From Diabrotica undecimpunctata (lineage: Eukaryota > Arthropoda > Insecta > Coleoptera > Chrysomelidae), in the NCBI RefSeq assembly GCF_040954645.1, contig NC_092811.1, positions 121,851,411 through 121,915,410 of the forward strand: 64,000 nt of DNA. The letters are read 5' to 3'. The first letter of the stretch is position 1; each line of letters starts with the position of its first letter. Below are positions 1-11,489 of the stretch, piece by piece. A program made the translations under genes and the position numbers. The notes below the pieces were generated by a model that had not been told where the DNA came from, did no database searches, and saw only the letters and a program-made list of their open reading frames with translations.

Positions 1-2346
1 GTTCACCTTAGTAGTCCGGGTTGCCTAACAATATTATATAATAACTAAGTATTTTTCCAGTAATTAATTTTAGTGTCTTCATTTCTGTCCTTAGTAATTT
101 CTTATAAATTTCTGCTGGTAATTGCTTATGATTGTATGCAAATTTACTCATTATCACCTTCAATATACATCTTTTCTCATTTCCTGTAACTATCGAAGTG
201 AATGTACCATTTCTTGAAACAGTGCTCCAAGTTTTCTTATGACAGATAGGTACTTCAGCAAATATGATGATTTCTTTTTCTCGCCCTCAACACGCTCAAA
301 TATTGTTTCTTTAATCACAAATTTCATGTTAGGAAGTCACACGGTGTTATAGCTTGCGAATAAGTTGGATGACCTAACACTGGAATGACTGACTGAATGA
401 TTGACTAAAATCTCCTTAAGACTAAAATCTCCCGACTAAATTATTAATTAATCTTTCAACTAATTTCGATTCTTAAGAGTCATTGCAATGTAGCCTATAC
501 AGTTGAATTAAATTTAACAGATAATATCGCTAAATATTGCAAAATCGTTTATCTAATTCACACACCTTCCTGTTTATGTGAATCTTTGTACAGGGTGGTG
601 CCTTAAGGAAAAATACATTTGGAATCTTAATTATACGTTTAAAATTATACAAATGTTTGCAGTTGCTCACCAGATAAAGACAGTAAATATATTTATCATT
701 AAAAACGATTCTGTGATTACGATTAAGAATGGTGTTATTTACTTTATATAATAATTGTTTAGTCATTTTATTGTCATATTCGCTTTCGTAATACTCTATC
801 TATGTGTATTTTCTATAAAAATTCTTTTGAGTCGATATAGCAAGCTATGGAAATTTTAAAGAGTGTAAAACTGGATAGAAGGATTACGAATTTGTAGAGA
901 TTCAAGTTAGGAATTCGGCAGAAAAACATGTATTTTAAAAGGAACGAGACAAGGTTCTATATTTTCCCTACTGTAAACTGTGTTTGTTATTAGAATGCAA
1001 TTAATCTGAAGATATTGTTTTTTGCCTATCAATTTGGATGATCCTGCCATGATTGTGCATAATGTCAGTGAAAGCGCCAAAGTTGGTCTAAAATTAATTG
1101 TTAAAAAGATAAAATAGGTAGTAGTTAGCAAAAATCTTAACCTTAATCATCTTCATGGTAAAATAGAGTAGATAACGGTATTTTCGCAGTAGTAATGCAT
1201 GTTGGAAATGAGCTTGTTGGTACATTCAGACCAGCGCGAGTATAACGAGTATATAGCGACCTTTATAACGTTTTCACCAAAGACGACTCTCAACAAATTT
1301 TCAAAGAATACGTTTTATTTTCGTTTAACAAATATTCTAATATGCACAAATTATTTAGTTAGGTTAGCACACCTGATTGACTCGACAAATGTCGTCGTTT
1401 TCCAACGCAAATGTTCAGTAAAAACTTGTAAATACTTTTTGGTTGTTTATTTGTACACAGGAACAATATTCAAGACATTAGATGTAGAATTGAGCAGGCT
1501 AGAGAGGTTTTACTCGAACTCCACCTCAATGTGCAAATCGAAACGATTAAATAAAGTAAATTATTAACCAAAAATGATTGAAAATATGTTTGGTCCATTT
1601 AAATGAAATGGTACGATTTGGATGATGAAAGATTTGGACTGGATTAAGAACATGAATATAAAAGGCAGTTAATAGTTTATACATTAAAAGAACATATCAT
1701 TATACTTTATAATGCAACAAAATAAGGTTTGACAGGCACCTGAAAATACATATAGTTGGCCACTTTGCTTACATTGCACAGCAAAAGGTCAATACATGCA
1801 AAAATTATTATAGGCAACTATATAATATGCGTTTCTCACTTATTGCTGTTCACTAATACGATACAGTCAATTTATAGAGTCACGCAACCATTGTATGGCT
1901 TTATACTACAAGAATTCTCTAAAGAAGACCTAACCTAGAAAGACTTTGTTTCCTATAAGTAGACCTAACCTAATTTAGAAGATTTTGCTTTTTATAAACA
2001 GACCTAACCTAACTTAACCTAATTTTTCACTAGTATATCCTAACTTTTTGAAAAGATCTCAAGAAAAGACATGTCAAAAAAAAAGATAAGTTATTTAATT
2101 CTTCAGTATTAATATTATCGAGAAAAGTAGAAAGTTTTCATCACAGTTTTTCGATCACGAGCAGATTTTTGGATTTTTTTGTATCTATTCCATTTGCTTT
2201 GTTCTCACTGTATTGTAACAACTTTTAATGCCACATAATGGTATATAGAAACGTGAATCCCGAATAAACTAAATAATAAGAATAAAAATTATAAAAAGTA
2301 TACTTTATATCGTAATTTTCAGATATTACTGATATACAAAAATATA
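1..2346. other. No recognisable gene; AT-rich intergenic DNA
   Basis: I see no frame here with recognisable protein similarity. The longest open frame (1199-1567, plus, 122 codons) has no motif I know and sits in low-complexity AT-rich sequence, so I do not call it. The string ACTAAAATCTCC occurs twice between about 405 and 440. An ACAGGGTGGTGCC string at about 591-603 resembles the ACAGGGTG-type ends of many insect mariner-like or MITE elements, but I found no matching partner end. CCTAA-rich repeats lie at 1918-2030 and are listed separately. Confidence 0.6.
1918..2030. repeat. Degenerate ~50-bp repeat with CCTAA (telomere-like) strings
   Basis: Three spaced copies of an AGACCTAACCTA core are each followed by a similar AT-rich stretch. 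The last copy runs into CCTAACCTAACTTAACCTAA, a run of CCTAA-like units. (TTAGG)n is the ancestral insect telomere repeat, so this could be a short interstitial telomere-like tract. The spaced 50-bp periodicity is equally consistent with an ordinary minisatellite. Confidence 0.45.
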
Positions 2347-3540
2347 TCATCCAATTGTGCTGCTTGTATAGTTCGAGCTTCCTTGTTTACGTTCTTCAAA
2401 TCGTCTTAGTTTTCTCACGGAAATAGATTTCTGCGTAATCCAGCCACCTAATTCTTGGTCTACCTCGTAGATTATTTCCTTCTGATATTTGTCGATAAAA
2501 TATTTACGTCCATACGCCATAACAGATCTGGTCAGCATCATACATACAGAGCACTAAAAATTCGTCAGAAAATGTTTCTCTTGCAAAAATTTAGCTTTGC
2601 TTTATCTTGTTTCGCGAGGACACTTAGTACTACTACCCTTAGTATCTTGCGGTAAATTCTTTTTTTTTGTGTTCCTCCTTGACCACGATATTCCAATTAT
2701 TTCAGTCCTCTTAGGTCTAACTCTAGGACATCGTTTTGTATTTCATGTACCCACCTAAATCTTGGTCTAGCTCGTAGATTATTTGCTCCTGGTATTTGTT
2801 GATATAAATTTTGTAAATCGTTCTTTAGGCATACACTCAAGTGTCTCAAGATTCTCATTCGAGTTTTTTCACTATTTATACAAGATCTCCTGTTTTCCTT
2901 GTCAACCAGGATCTTTTAATAGTTTCAATGCTTTGAGGTCTAGCTCTTGAAGATAGTTTTTTACGACATATAGTCACCTAAATCTTAGTATAACTCGTAG
3001 ATTTTTTGTTTCTGATATTTGTTGATATAATTTTGGTATATCTTATTTCGGACATGCACTCCAAATGTCCCAAGCTTCTCATTTGAGTTCTTTTCGTCAT
3101 TGCAACAAGATACGAATTTCCATAGAACTAGTCAGTATCAGAGACAGCACCATACATTCGTCTGAGATTGTTCATCTCGCAGCAATTTAGATTTGCTTCA
3201 TCCTGTTACTGAGCAAATTTATTTCAGTGGTTTAAAAGACTACTTAGTGGCCTTCAGTATATGTGGTAAATTCTGCTTTTTCAACCAGAATCTGTTAATT
3301 GTTTTAGTTCTCTGAGGTCTAGTTCTTGAAGATCTTCTTTTACGCCAGGTAACCAAATAAATCTTGGTCTAGCTCGTAGATTTTTTATTTCTGGTATTTT
3401 TTTATTTAATTTTTTTAAATTTTATTGTATCAAGTTTTTACGGGCAAGCACTCCAAATACTCCAAATATATCAATCTTATCTGAGCTATGTTTCTCACTG
3501 CCTCAAGACCTAAATATCCACAAACCTAGTGAGTAACATA
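2347..3540 (-). repeat. Tandem array of about four diverged LINE 3'-end units
   Basis: A block reading on the plus strand as 'aaatcttggtctagctcg' plus 'tagatt' recurs at about 2449, 2757, 2984 and 3358, each time with related sequence on both sides. Units are roughly 230-370 bp long. Read on the minus strand the best unit (about 2680-2880) gives ARPRFRWVHEIQNDVLELDL, which matches the C-terminal GRPRxRWxDEV type segment that closes many insect non-LTR retrotransposon ORFs. Every unit has stops or frameshifts. I infer a LINE 3' end that was duplicated in tandem and then decayed. Confidence 0.5.
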
Positions 3541-4545
3541 TCTTCTTTTTCTTAACATGCCATACACCAAAGTGCGTAGGCGACTATCTCATTACTAGAA
3601 TTCTGTTCTTGGCGGCGTGACACAGCTCGCCTGTATTGTGTATTCCTGTCCATTCTTTAATATTTCTTAACCAGGATAATTGTTTGCGGCCGGCTCCTCT
3701 CCTACCTTCGATCTTCCCTTGTAGGATTAACTGTGGTATTTCATATTTTGCTCCTCTCAATATGTGCCCAAGGTAACCAATCTTGCGTTTTTTAATTAAT
3801 TTAAAGAGTTCTCTTTCCACGCCGGCTCTCTTAAGGACGTCATCGTTTCGAACTCTATCCACCCAAGGTATGCGCATCATTCTTCTTAATGACCACATTT
3901 CAAATGCTTCAAGTTTGTTGATAGATGTTTTTTTCAAAGTCCAAGTTTCCATGCCATAAAGCAAGATGGACCATATGTAGCACTTGACCATTCTGTAGCG
4001 TATTTCGAAATGTAGGTTTTGATTACATAGAAGCGGTCTGAATTTCACAAAAGCTTGTCTTGCCATTTGTATTCGGGTTTTTATCTCTTGTTGTGGATCC
4101 GATTGGTCATTGATTGTGGTGCCAAGGTATTTAAAAGTTTTCACGCGTTTTATGCGATCGTCACCTATGCATATTATCGGGTTTTCTGGAGGGTTTCTGC
4201 TAATGACCATATATTTCGTTTTCAAAATGTTGATTTTGAGGCCATATTTTTTACCTATGCTATTCACCCTATCAAGTAATAACTGCTGATCTTCCAATTT
4301 ATCAGTTATAATTACTGTGTCGTCCGCATAGCGTAGGTTGCTAATTGGCCGTGTCTTCTAATGCTTCCGCAAATATATTTTCAACATATAAATTAAAAAG
4401 CATCGGAGAGAGTATGCAGCCTTGGCGGACACCCTTCCGGACACCCGGAGTAACATATACAGTACCACAAATTCGTTGGAGAATTTTCTTTACGCAGTAA
4501 TTAAACTTCTTCCTTAAAGACCCTTGTTTCAATTTCCATTATCTC
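3541..4545 (-). pseudogene. LINE family A reverse transcriptase, 5'-truncated and frameshifted
   Basis: The minus-strand frame 4532-4341 holds the RT motif GVRQGCILSPMLFNLY. A frame change follows, the YADDTVII catalytic box falls at about 4310-4345, and frame 4297-3584 (237 codons) carries the thumb and C-terminal region (KYLGTTIND, YGMETWTLKK, GYLGHILRGAKYE, LSWLRNIKEWTG). RT copies the element RNA during target-primed insertion. The endonuclease and N-terminal RT are missing. The copy ends at 3541-3553 in a GA-rich tail (AAGAAAAAGAAGA on the minus strand), as other family-A copies do. It cannot encode a working protein. Confidence 0.85.
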
Positions 4546-4560
4546 AAATAGCAGTTCAAA

Positions 4561-4764
4561 ATGTCTCAAAACAAGATAGAAAAACGAAATGCACGTACAG
4601 TCAAAAAATACTCCAATAAAAAATTAGAGCAAACTACAAAAGATTTGCGTACGCTAGAACATAACCCAAACATATATCCATGGGAAAAATGGGAAAGGAA
4701 TTTCAGAAAGATACAAAACAATGAAACTTTGGCTACAAAATTGAAAAAACATGCCTTAATGTAA
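4561..4764 (+). CDS. Short unidentified ORF (67 codons), doubtful
   Basis: An ATG-initiated frame encodes a lysine-rich, highly basic 67-residue peptide (start MSQNKIEKRNARTVKKYSNK) lying just upstream of a LINE copy that reads away from it. I see no signal peptide, membrane segment or known motif. It could be the start of an unrecognised mobile-element protein, because the sequence stays weakly open after the stop, or it could be chance. I list it because its composition is protein-like compared with its AT-rich surroundings. Confidence 0.2.
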   Translation: MSQNKIEKRNARTVKKYSNKKLEQTTKDLRTLEHNPNIYPWEKWERNFRKIQNNETLATKLKKHALM

Positions 4765-5339
4765 TCACCTGTAAGCAAACCAATTGGATGGAACGTTTTT
4801 TTTTCGATAAATGGTCTATTTTCACAAATAAAACTGTTTGGAATGATTGGGATAATTTGATTATTTATTTATTGGTCCACCCTGTATAGACAATAAATAT
4901 TTTTATATATATTATTATTTAGGAAGATATTTGATAAAAATAACCCATATTTTGATATATAGAATTAATTTTATAAACTTAAATTCAAAAGCAGCTATTT
5001 TTACGAATCAGAAACCTTTTTTCTTCTTAAAAATAATACAGATAATTATGATACTGTGTGGTTTATTAAAAGAAAAGAATCGGTTCATTCACCCTGTAAG
5101 ATTTCGCCAAAAAGATATTTTTCTTCTTACTGTACTCATTTGTAGATCACTTCTCATCCAACCACTGAGGTGAAAATACTACAATCATACATAGAAGAGT
5201 CAAGACAATTGACAAAAGACATGTTTCACGCGCAGGTAGCAAGCCTGTGACAGGCCGTTTCGCCCCACGTTGGACGCCAAAAATGTCATTGCTTTGGTTA
5301 TACTTGTAACAAAAATTTGATAAGTATTTTTATAACTCT
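4765..5339. other. Intergenic; isolated gypsy-type primer-binding-like site
   Basis: There is no gene. CACCCTGTATA-type strings occur near 4876 and 5090. At 5262-5279 the minus strand reads TGGCGTCCAACGTGGGGC, which resembles a tRNA primer-binding site of gypsy-type LTR retrotransposons with one change from the more usual TGGCGCCCAACGTGGGGC. No flanking LTR pair or gag sequence is recognisable, so at most this is a remnant. Confidence 0.35.
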
Positions 5340-5535
5340 TTTATTATCATCATCATAAGCTTGACAATCCTTTGTGCATCGACAGTCTTTGAGTAACTCT
5401 TCCGTCTGTTTGGAACAAGATCTTTTCAGATCTTTTTAGATCTTTTTCCATATATCTAAGTTTGGGTCTTCCTTTGGACCTTCTCTCTACTATTCTACTA
5501 CTGGCACCTGACTTAATATTTTCTTTGGTATTTCA
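5340..5535 (-). pseudogene. LINE 3'-end fragment
   Basis: On the minus strand the stretch reads RSKGRPKLRYMEKDLKRSEK followed by a tryptophan-poor tail. This matches the GRPxxRW-type C-terminal segment of insect LINE ORF2 proteins. Only the last about 60 codons are present and no RT motif is visible. 5536-6219, which follows, is AT-rich and holds nothing I can identify. Confidence 0.4.
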
Positions 5536-6219
5536 TTCTCCTGCATCCAGCACAAGCTTTCAATCTATATAATAACTTCTTCATCCAGGTCTTTTAACAT
5601 AGTGTCTTCTTTGCCTCTATAGTTCGCAACGAACATCTTATCTGGAGTGTTTTCAATTTAATTCGATTCCCGTTTTATTTACAACTGTTTCGTCCCAGGT
5701 TTAAAGAATGTATAGAAAACGTAAAGTAAAAATAGCTGTTTTCACCAGTTTGGTTTTTTGGTATTTATGAACAATCTGTGCAAATTTTGTAAACAAAGAA
5801 GGCTGTGTATTTTTGACAAGATCAAAATACCAACATATATTTGATATTCGTAGTAAGTAAGCGTGAATTATTTATTTTTTTTTTGTATAATTATAGGCTA
5901 GTGAGAGACGTTACAAAGACCAGGACGTTAATCGATTAAGTTAGGTAATTGTATTTTTTAAGCAATAAGGTGATGTCCTTGGAAAAGATAGTACAGTTTA
6001 AAGCAATATTTTACCTGACTATATTTCGGTGCTGAGTAGATAATTTAAATTTAGGCGTAGTTACAAATTGTTTTATACTTCAAGATTGTACATACACAGT
6101 GGTAAAAATAAATTGTATCAAAATATATCTTTTTGTGTATTGGTTTGACTTTTTTTCAAAATGAGAAGGTTATTCTCATAGTTTTCTTTCAGATTATGGT
6201 ATTGTAACCTCCAATTGTA

Positions 6220-7545
6220 ATGTAACAACTACAAAGTGTAGTAATTATCGTACCATCTCACTGATTTCCCATCCAAGCAAAATATTACTAAGAATCATTA
6301 AACGCCGTTTGCAACAATACTTAGACAAACAAATTCCCCAAGAACAAGCAGGCTTTGTCAAAGGGAAGGGTACGAGAGAACAAATCCTTAATATGCGGCA
6401 GCTCATAGAAAAGGCCCGCGAATTTAAAATTCCAATAATAATCTGTTTTCTAGACTACCAAAAGGCATTTGATTGTGTGAAGTGGGAAGTTCTCTGGACA
6501 GTTCTTCATGAGATGGGAGTTCCAGATCATTTGGCAATATTAATTAAAAACTTATACGAAGATAACTCAGTTAAAATAAGAATTGAAAACCAACAATCTG
6601 ATACCTTCAAAACCAGCAGAGGTGTACGACAAGGGTGCATACTATCTCCAGACCTGTTCAATTTATATGGAGAATACATAATGAGGAACGCACTCGATGG
6701 ATGGAGAGGCGGCATCTCCATTGCAGGAAAAAAGATCTCAAACTTAAGATTCGCAGACGATACAACACTGATAGCAACATCTGAAGAGAAGATGTCGAGA
6801 CTGATAAAGAGAGTAGAAACCGAAAGCAACAAGTGTGGGCTCAAGATTAATAATCAGAAAACAAAAATCATGATTGTGGACCACGCGAATATCCTCCAAA
6901 CAACAGGCGCCCTAAATCAATTCGAGAAAGTAGACGAGTTCACGTATCTAGGATCTTCCTTAAGCAATGCAGCCTCCTCCCATACGGAAATTCGCAGAAG
7001 AATAGGAATGGCCAAGAACGCGATGAGTCGACTGTCAAAAATATGGAAGGACCGCTCTTTATCCAAAAAACTCAAAATGAGACTGGTACGGACACTCATT
7101 TTTTCAATCTTCAGTTACGGTGCCGAAACATGGACAATAAAATCAGAGGATAGGAAAAGGATTGACGCATTCGAAATGTGGTGCTGGAGACGAATGCTAC
7201 GCGTCTCGTGGACGGAGCACAGATCCAATCAGTCGATTCTCGAAGAGCTAAACATTCAGACCAGACTCTCCTCTCAGTGTCTTGCAAATGTTTTAAAGTT
7301 TTTTGGCCACATTGCGAGAAGAGACAATGACAACTTAGAAAGACTAATTGTGTGCGGAAACGTAGAAGGACGTAGAGGCAGAGGACGCTCACCTATCCGA
7401 TGGTCAGATCAAGTACAGAAAGCCACTGGAGAGACGTTTTCCGAGTCCATGAGAGCAGCCCAAAATCGCAAGAGATGGAGAGAATTAACAGCCCGCATTG
7501 TAGGAAATCACGATCCTCAGCAATGAGGAAACGACAAGAGAGAGA
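6220..7545 (+). pseudogene. LINE family B reverse transcriptase, long open frame, 5'-truncated
   Basis: The frame is open from about 6225 to the stop at 7526 (over 430 codons) but has no ATG near its start and lacks the endonuclease domain, so this is a 5'-truncated copy. In order it shows CSNYRTISLISHPSKI, QAGFVKGKGTREQI, the DYQKAFD palm motif, GVRQGCILSPDLFNLY, the FADDTTLIA catalytic box, the thumb (TYLGSSLSN, YGAETWTI) and the C-terminal FGHIARRD, RRGRGRSPIRWSDQ and NHDPQQ end. Unlike most copies in the window it has no internal stop in this span. Its 3' end points toward the oppositely oriented B copy that begins about 150 bp away. Confidence 0.88.
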
Positions 7546-7689
7546 GAACCTGCAATTGTCGATGGACTGATTGATAGGTTGCTGGAACTAAGAATGGCAG
7601 AAACCACTAACACAGAACGGCACTCACTTTTTGCAGCGAGATTAGTAGTGGATAAAAATGTCAGCAAGATATAAGACTAGGATCTCTCT

Positions 7690-9092
7690 CCCCCCTCTCT
7701 CTCTCTTGTCGTTTCCCAATTACTGAGGATCGTGATTTCTTTCAATATTCCTAACAATTTTTCTCCATTGGTCTCTATCTTCATCTGCTCTGAGAGCTTC
7801 GCAGAATGAGTTTCCAGTTGAATTCTTAATTTTTTCGGACCATCTAGTTGGCGATCGTTCTCTTGATCTTCTCCCCGGAACGTTTCCAGAAACAATTAAT
7901 CTCTCCAAAACTATCGTCACCTCTGCGAACCACGTGGCCAAAAAATTGCAAAATACGTTGCAGACATATTGTGGACAGCCTTTTTTTAATCTCGAGTTGG
8001 TTTATAATGGAAACGTTTGTCCTATGAGCTGTCCAAGGTATGCGCAGCATTCTTCTCTAGCACCACATCTCAAAGGCATCAATGTTTTGGCGCTCGCTTC
8101 GAAGAGTCCAAGTCTTTGCCACGTTTAGAAATATTGAGAATACAAGGGCATTCGCCAGTCTTATCTTGATAATTTGAGAGATAGATCTGTCTTTCCAAAC
8201 TTTAGTTAGGCGACTTATCGCATTTTTTGCTATACCAATACGTCTCTGACTTCTGCTTCACAGTTACCATCGTTAGTTATACTAGACCCGAGATAGACAA
8301 AACTGTCCACTATCTGGTATTCCTGTAACATGTTAGTCAGTTGAATAGTGTGGAATCTGTCGACCACCATTATTTTTGCCTTAGCCTTATTGATTTTCAC
8401 ACCAACTTGTATTGCTTTCGTACTCAAATATTCGCAGGAGATTAAACATTTCTTGCTCATTTGCTGCTATAAGCGTAGTGTTATCAGCAAATTTTAAATT
8501 GGAAATTTTCCTACCAGCCACTGTTACTCCACCGGCCCATCCATCTAAAGCCATCCTCATAACATAAATCTTGAATAAGTCAGGTGACAACACGCATCCT
8601 TGTCTAACACCTCTCTTGGTCTTAAATAGGTTTGAGAACTTCTGATCTAGTCGTACTGTTGCTATATTGGACTGGTGCGGATTTTTAATAAGTGTTACCT
8701 GGTGCATTGGTGTGTCCATTTCTATTAAAATGGACCACAGATTTATTCAGCTTACACAATTAAATGCCTTTTGGTATTCAACGAAGCATATAATCATAAA
8801 TACTGGAAATTATCTAGACTTTTCAATTATTTGTCTCAGGTTCATAATTCGTTCCCGTGTATCTTTGCCCTTTACAAACCCCACTTGTTCCTGAGGTATT
8901 TGGTAATGTAGATAGGTTTTTAAGATTTTACTAGCATGTGTTATTAGTGAGAGTGTGCGGTAGTTTGCACATCTGGTAGTAGTTCCTTTGTTGTGTAGCG
9001 GGATATAAATTGAGGTACATCAATCCGATGGCCATTTTCCTGAATTCCAAACAGCGACACAGATAGAATGGATGATATATAATCCTTTGTTA
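7690..9092 (-). pseudogene. LINE family B, 3' half of a copy split by a DNA transposon
   Basis: Minus-strand fragments in several frames cover the RT in order. YRTLSLITHASKI and QEQVGFVKGK lie at about 8880-8990, GVRQGCVLSPDLF and the altered catalytic box FADNTTLIA (D to N) at 8719-8460, FVYLGSSITNDG at about 8300, MLRIPWTAHRTN at 8050, and RRSRERSPTRWSE with NHDPQ at 7941-7720. There are at least four frame changes. The 3' tail (7695-7740) is nearly the reverse complement of the tail of the facing plus-strand copy. At 9092 the LINE stops at the terminal repeat of the DDE transposon, and it resumes at 12656. Confidence 0.85.
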
Positions 9093-9450
9093 CCTATAGA
9101 GCGTTTCACGTTAAGAAAATAACATTGCGGAGATAGGGCCATGTATTTCTTATGGACGATAGAAGCGCGACGATGCCACGATGAACACAAGCACGAGTCA
9201 GGGCTGTATAATTTGTATTTTAGTTTCCACAGACATGAATTAAATTAATGTTTTTTAACGTAATTGGCCAAAAGTGCCCATTCGAAACAAGAGATGAAAA
9301 GTAGGGAAAATGATTTTAATTAAATAAATAGTATTTACAAAAGATAATTTTATTTTATCTTATTTTAATTATAGTAACGACAGTTTATTTGTTTTTCGGT
9401 AAGAATACCATATACCATAAATCATAGAAATCAGTAGAAAATATTGCTTA

Positions 9451-9845
9451 GTTAAATCATGCACTTTGTCGGCTATTAAAGATTTTAAAGCAATAAACGA
9501 ACCACTTGGAACGCATATATCTAATTACTAATTGCAACTTAAAATAATACGGTGTGCGTATGTCAGCGATTTTATGTCGTTCTCTGAGACTAAATAATGA
9601 TAATAAGGCTTTGTGGTTCTTCAGTTGTTATTCTGACTTTATAGTTAAATGTTACACTTTGTCGGCTATTAAATATTTAAAAGCAAATAAACGGACCGCT
9701 TGGAACGCATATATCTAATTACTAATTGCAACTTAAAATAATACGGTGTGCGTATGTCAGCGATTTTATGTCGTTCTCTGAGACTAAATAATAATAATAA
9801 GGCTTTGTGGTTCTTCAGTTGTTATTCTGACTTTACAGATAAATG
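9451..9845. repeat. Two tandem ~193-bp repeats upstream of the transposase
   Basis: The unit beginning GTTAAATCATGCACTTTGTC at 9451 recurs from 9644 with only scattered changes (for example ACTTTGTCGGCTATTAAA in both). A third unit start (GATAAATGTTA) appears at about 9838, right before the transposase start. The array therefore fills the subterminal region between the left inverted repeat and the gene. Such arrays in other DNA transposons can hold transposase-binding sites or promoter elements. Here that role is inference only. Confidence 0.8.
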
Positions 9846-9855
9846 TTAATTGAAA

Positions 9856-11240
9856 ATGGAAATTCAAAAATTAAGCCAAGGGAATATCTTGGACATCCGT
9901 GCAAAACGAATTGTTTTAAATGTATTTAATTATCATCTAAACTTAAGAAGTGGTGAAAGTGTTAGAAGTTTAACCCATAAAGTAAGTGCTATGACAGGAG
10001 TAAGATTTAGTACTATTTTTAAAATCCGCAAAGAAGCTGCGGAAGGAGGACTAATGCCCATAAAAAAAAAACAAGAAAACGTACCAAAAGTAGAGTGAAC
10101 AACAGAAAGTTCACTTACGATGCAGTAGTTCATACGCGACTACGTGCCATCGTGCATAGTTTTTTCTTTAAAAATTTACCGCCGACATTGAACAAAGTTT
10201 TTGCACTGGTTAAAAAAGACAAAGATTTAGCAAACATGTCACGCACAACAATGTGGAGAATACTCCATGAAATGAACTTTGTTTTTTGCAAACGAGAAGT
10301 AAAGTCAAGCATGATTGAACGGCCCGATATTCTAAAATGGAGGCATCAGTATTTGCGTGAAATAGAAAAATTTCGTTCTCAAGGATACACCGTCGTTTAT
10401 TTGGACGAAACTTGGGTGAATGTTGGACATAGTGTTTCCAAAGAATGGAAGGACCTCTCAGTGACTTCAACCAGGGATGCGTTTGTTAAGGGGTTGTCAA
10501 CAGGCCTAAAACAGCCGACACAACGAGGCCCCCGATTTGTTATAGTGCATGCAGGTAGCGAATTGGGCTTTGTAGAAGATGCTGCTTTTTGGTTTTTAGC
10601 TAAAAAAAACTCAGCGGACTATCATGATGAGATGGATGGTCCTATATTTGAACAATGGTTTAAGGAAAAGCTGCTTCCTAATCTTCCAGAGAAAAGTGTT
10701 GTGGTGATGGACAACGCTTCGTACCATTCGAGGAGAGAAGAAGCGATTCCGACACAAGCCTTCAATAAAGATCAAATTAAGACGTGGTTGCTGGAGAAAG
10801 ATGTCTTTTTTGAAGAAGATTATTTAAAATCAGAGCTCATGGAAGTCGTAAACACATACAAAGAAAAATACATAAAATATAAAATCGACGAGATGTGCAA
10901 AGAGAAAAATGTTGCCATTCTGAGACTACCTCCATACCATTGTGAGTTAAATCCAATTGAAATGGTATGGAGTCAAGTCAAAAGACATATTGCCTCACAC
11001 AACACAGAGTTTAAGGCCGCCGCTATGGAACAATTAATAAGAAATGCATTTGGTGTAGTTACAGTGGAAAACTGGAAAAACTATTGTAAACTTGCTATTA
11101 AGGAAGAGCAAAAATTTTGGGTTATTGATGGGTTGATGGACGATATTGATCCTGTGGTAATAAATGTGACGGTTGACAGTGACAGTCATGAAAGTGATAG
11201 CGACGATAGAGAAGATGAGGATGATGTTAATATGCAGTGA
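9856..11240 (+). pseudogene. DDE transposase (D-D82-E type), one frameshift in an A10 run
   Basis: The N-terminal frame 9856-10098 (ATG at 9856) carries a helix-turn-helix-like segment (SLTHKVSAMTGVRFSTIFKI). The reading then moves to frame 10095-11240 (381 codons). The relative at 59315-58782 is continuous across the same point, so the shift is probably a one-base change in the ten-A run at 10062-10071. Catalytic residues in the second frame are D104 (VYLDETWVN), D206 (VVMDNASYHS) and E289 (LNPIEMVWSQVK), with 82 residues between the last two instead of about 34. The C-terminus is acidic and serine-rich. Apart from the A-run the gene looks intact. The long spacing resembles what I remember being called DD82E/Sailor; I have not checked this. 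Confidence 0.85.
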
Positions 11241-11362
11241 GTGAATTATGTGATAGTGTGCAAATCGACGGACACAAAGTGCCAAATCCGCAAGTCTTAT
11301 AGTGAAGTGACTAGTGATAAGTGTAGTAGTGTCTGGGGACTCAGGAGACTGAAACCTCGGAA

Positions 11363-11402
11363 GCCCTGAAGAAGACATCAAAGAGGATGTCGAAAGCTCG
11401 GC
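11363..11402 (+). ncRNA. Hammerhead-ribozyme-like motif (HHR-1)
   Basis: The core boxes are CTGAAGA (11366-11372), stem II GACATC/GATGTC (11374-11379 with 11386-11391, loop AAAGAG), GAAA (11392-11395), then GC and the cleavage-type triplet CTC (11397-11399). Stem I pairs GCC (11363-11365) with GGC (11400-11402). Stem III would be only the self-complementary AGCT, so cleavage would need two RNA copies pairing as a dimer, as reported for ribozymes linked to Penelope-like elements. One extra A lies between the first box and stem II, unlike the textbook core. Confidence 0.6.
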
Positions 11403-11485
11403 CCAATGGATATCGACGCGGTTCAACCCGGAAGACTGGTGAGTTTAATATTAATTTTTATCATAGTATTAATCTTAGCTCTAGG

Positions 11486-11489
<4 letters not shown>

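Noticed and set aside
5221..5280. tRNA gene near 5230-5280
   Set aside because: No cloverleaf can be drawn; the similarity is to a primer-binding site only.
9856..11240. Classification as an ordinary DD34D/E mariner or Tc1 transposase
   Set aside because: The spacing between the second aspartate and the glutamate is 82 residues in two of the three copies (81 in the third).
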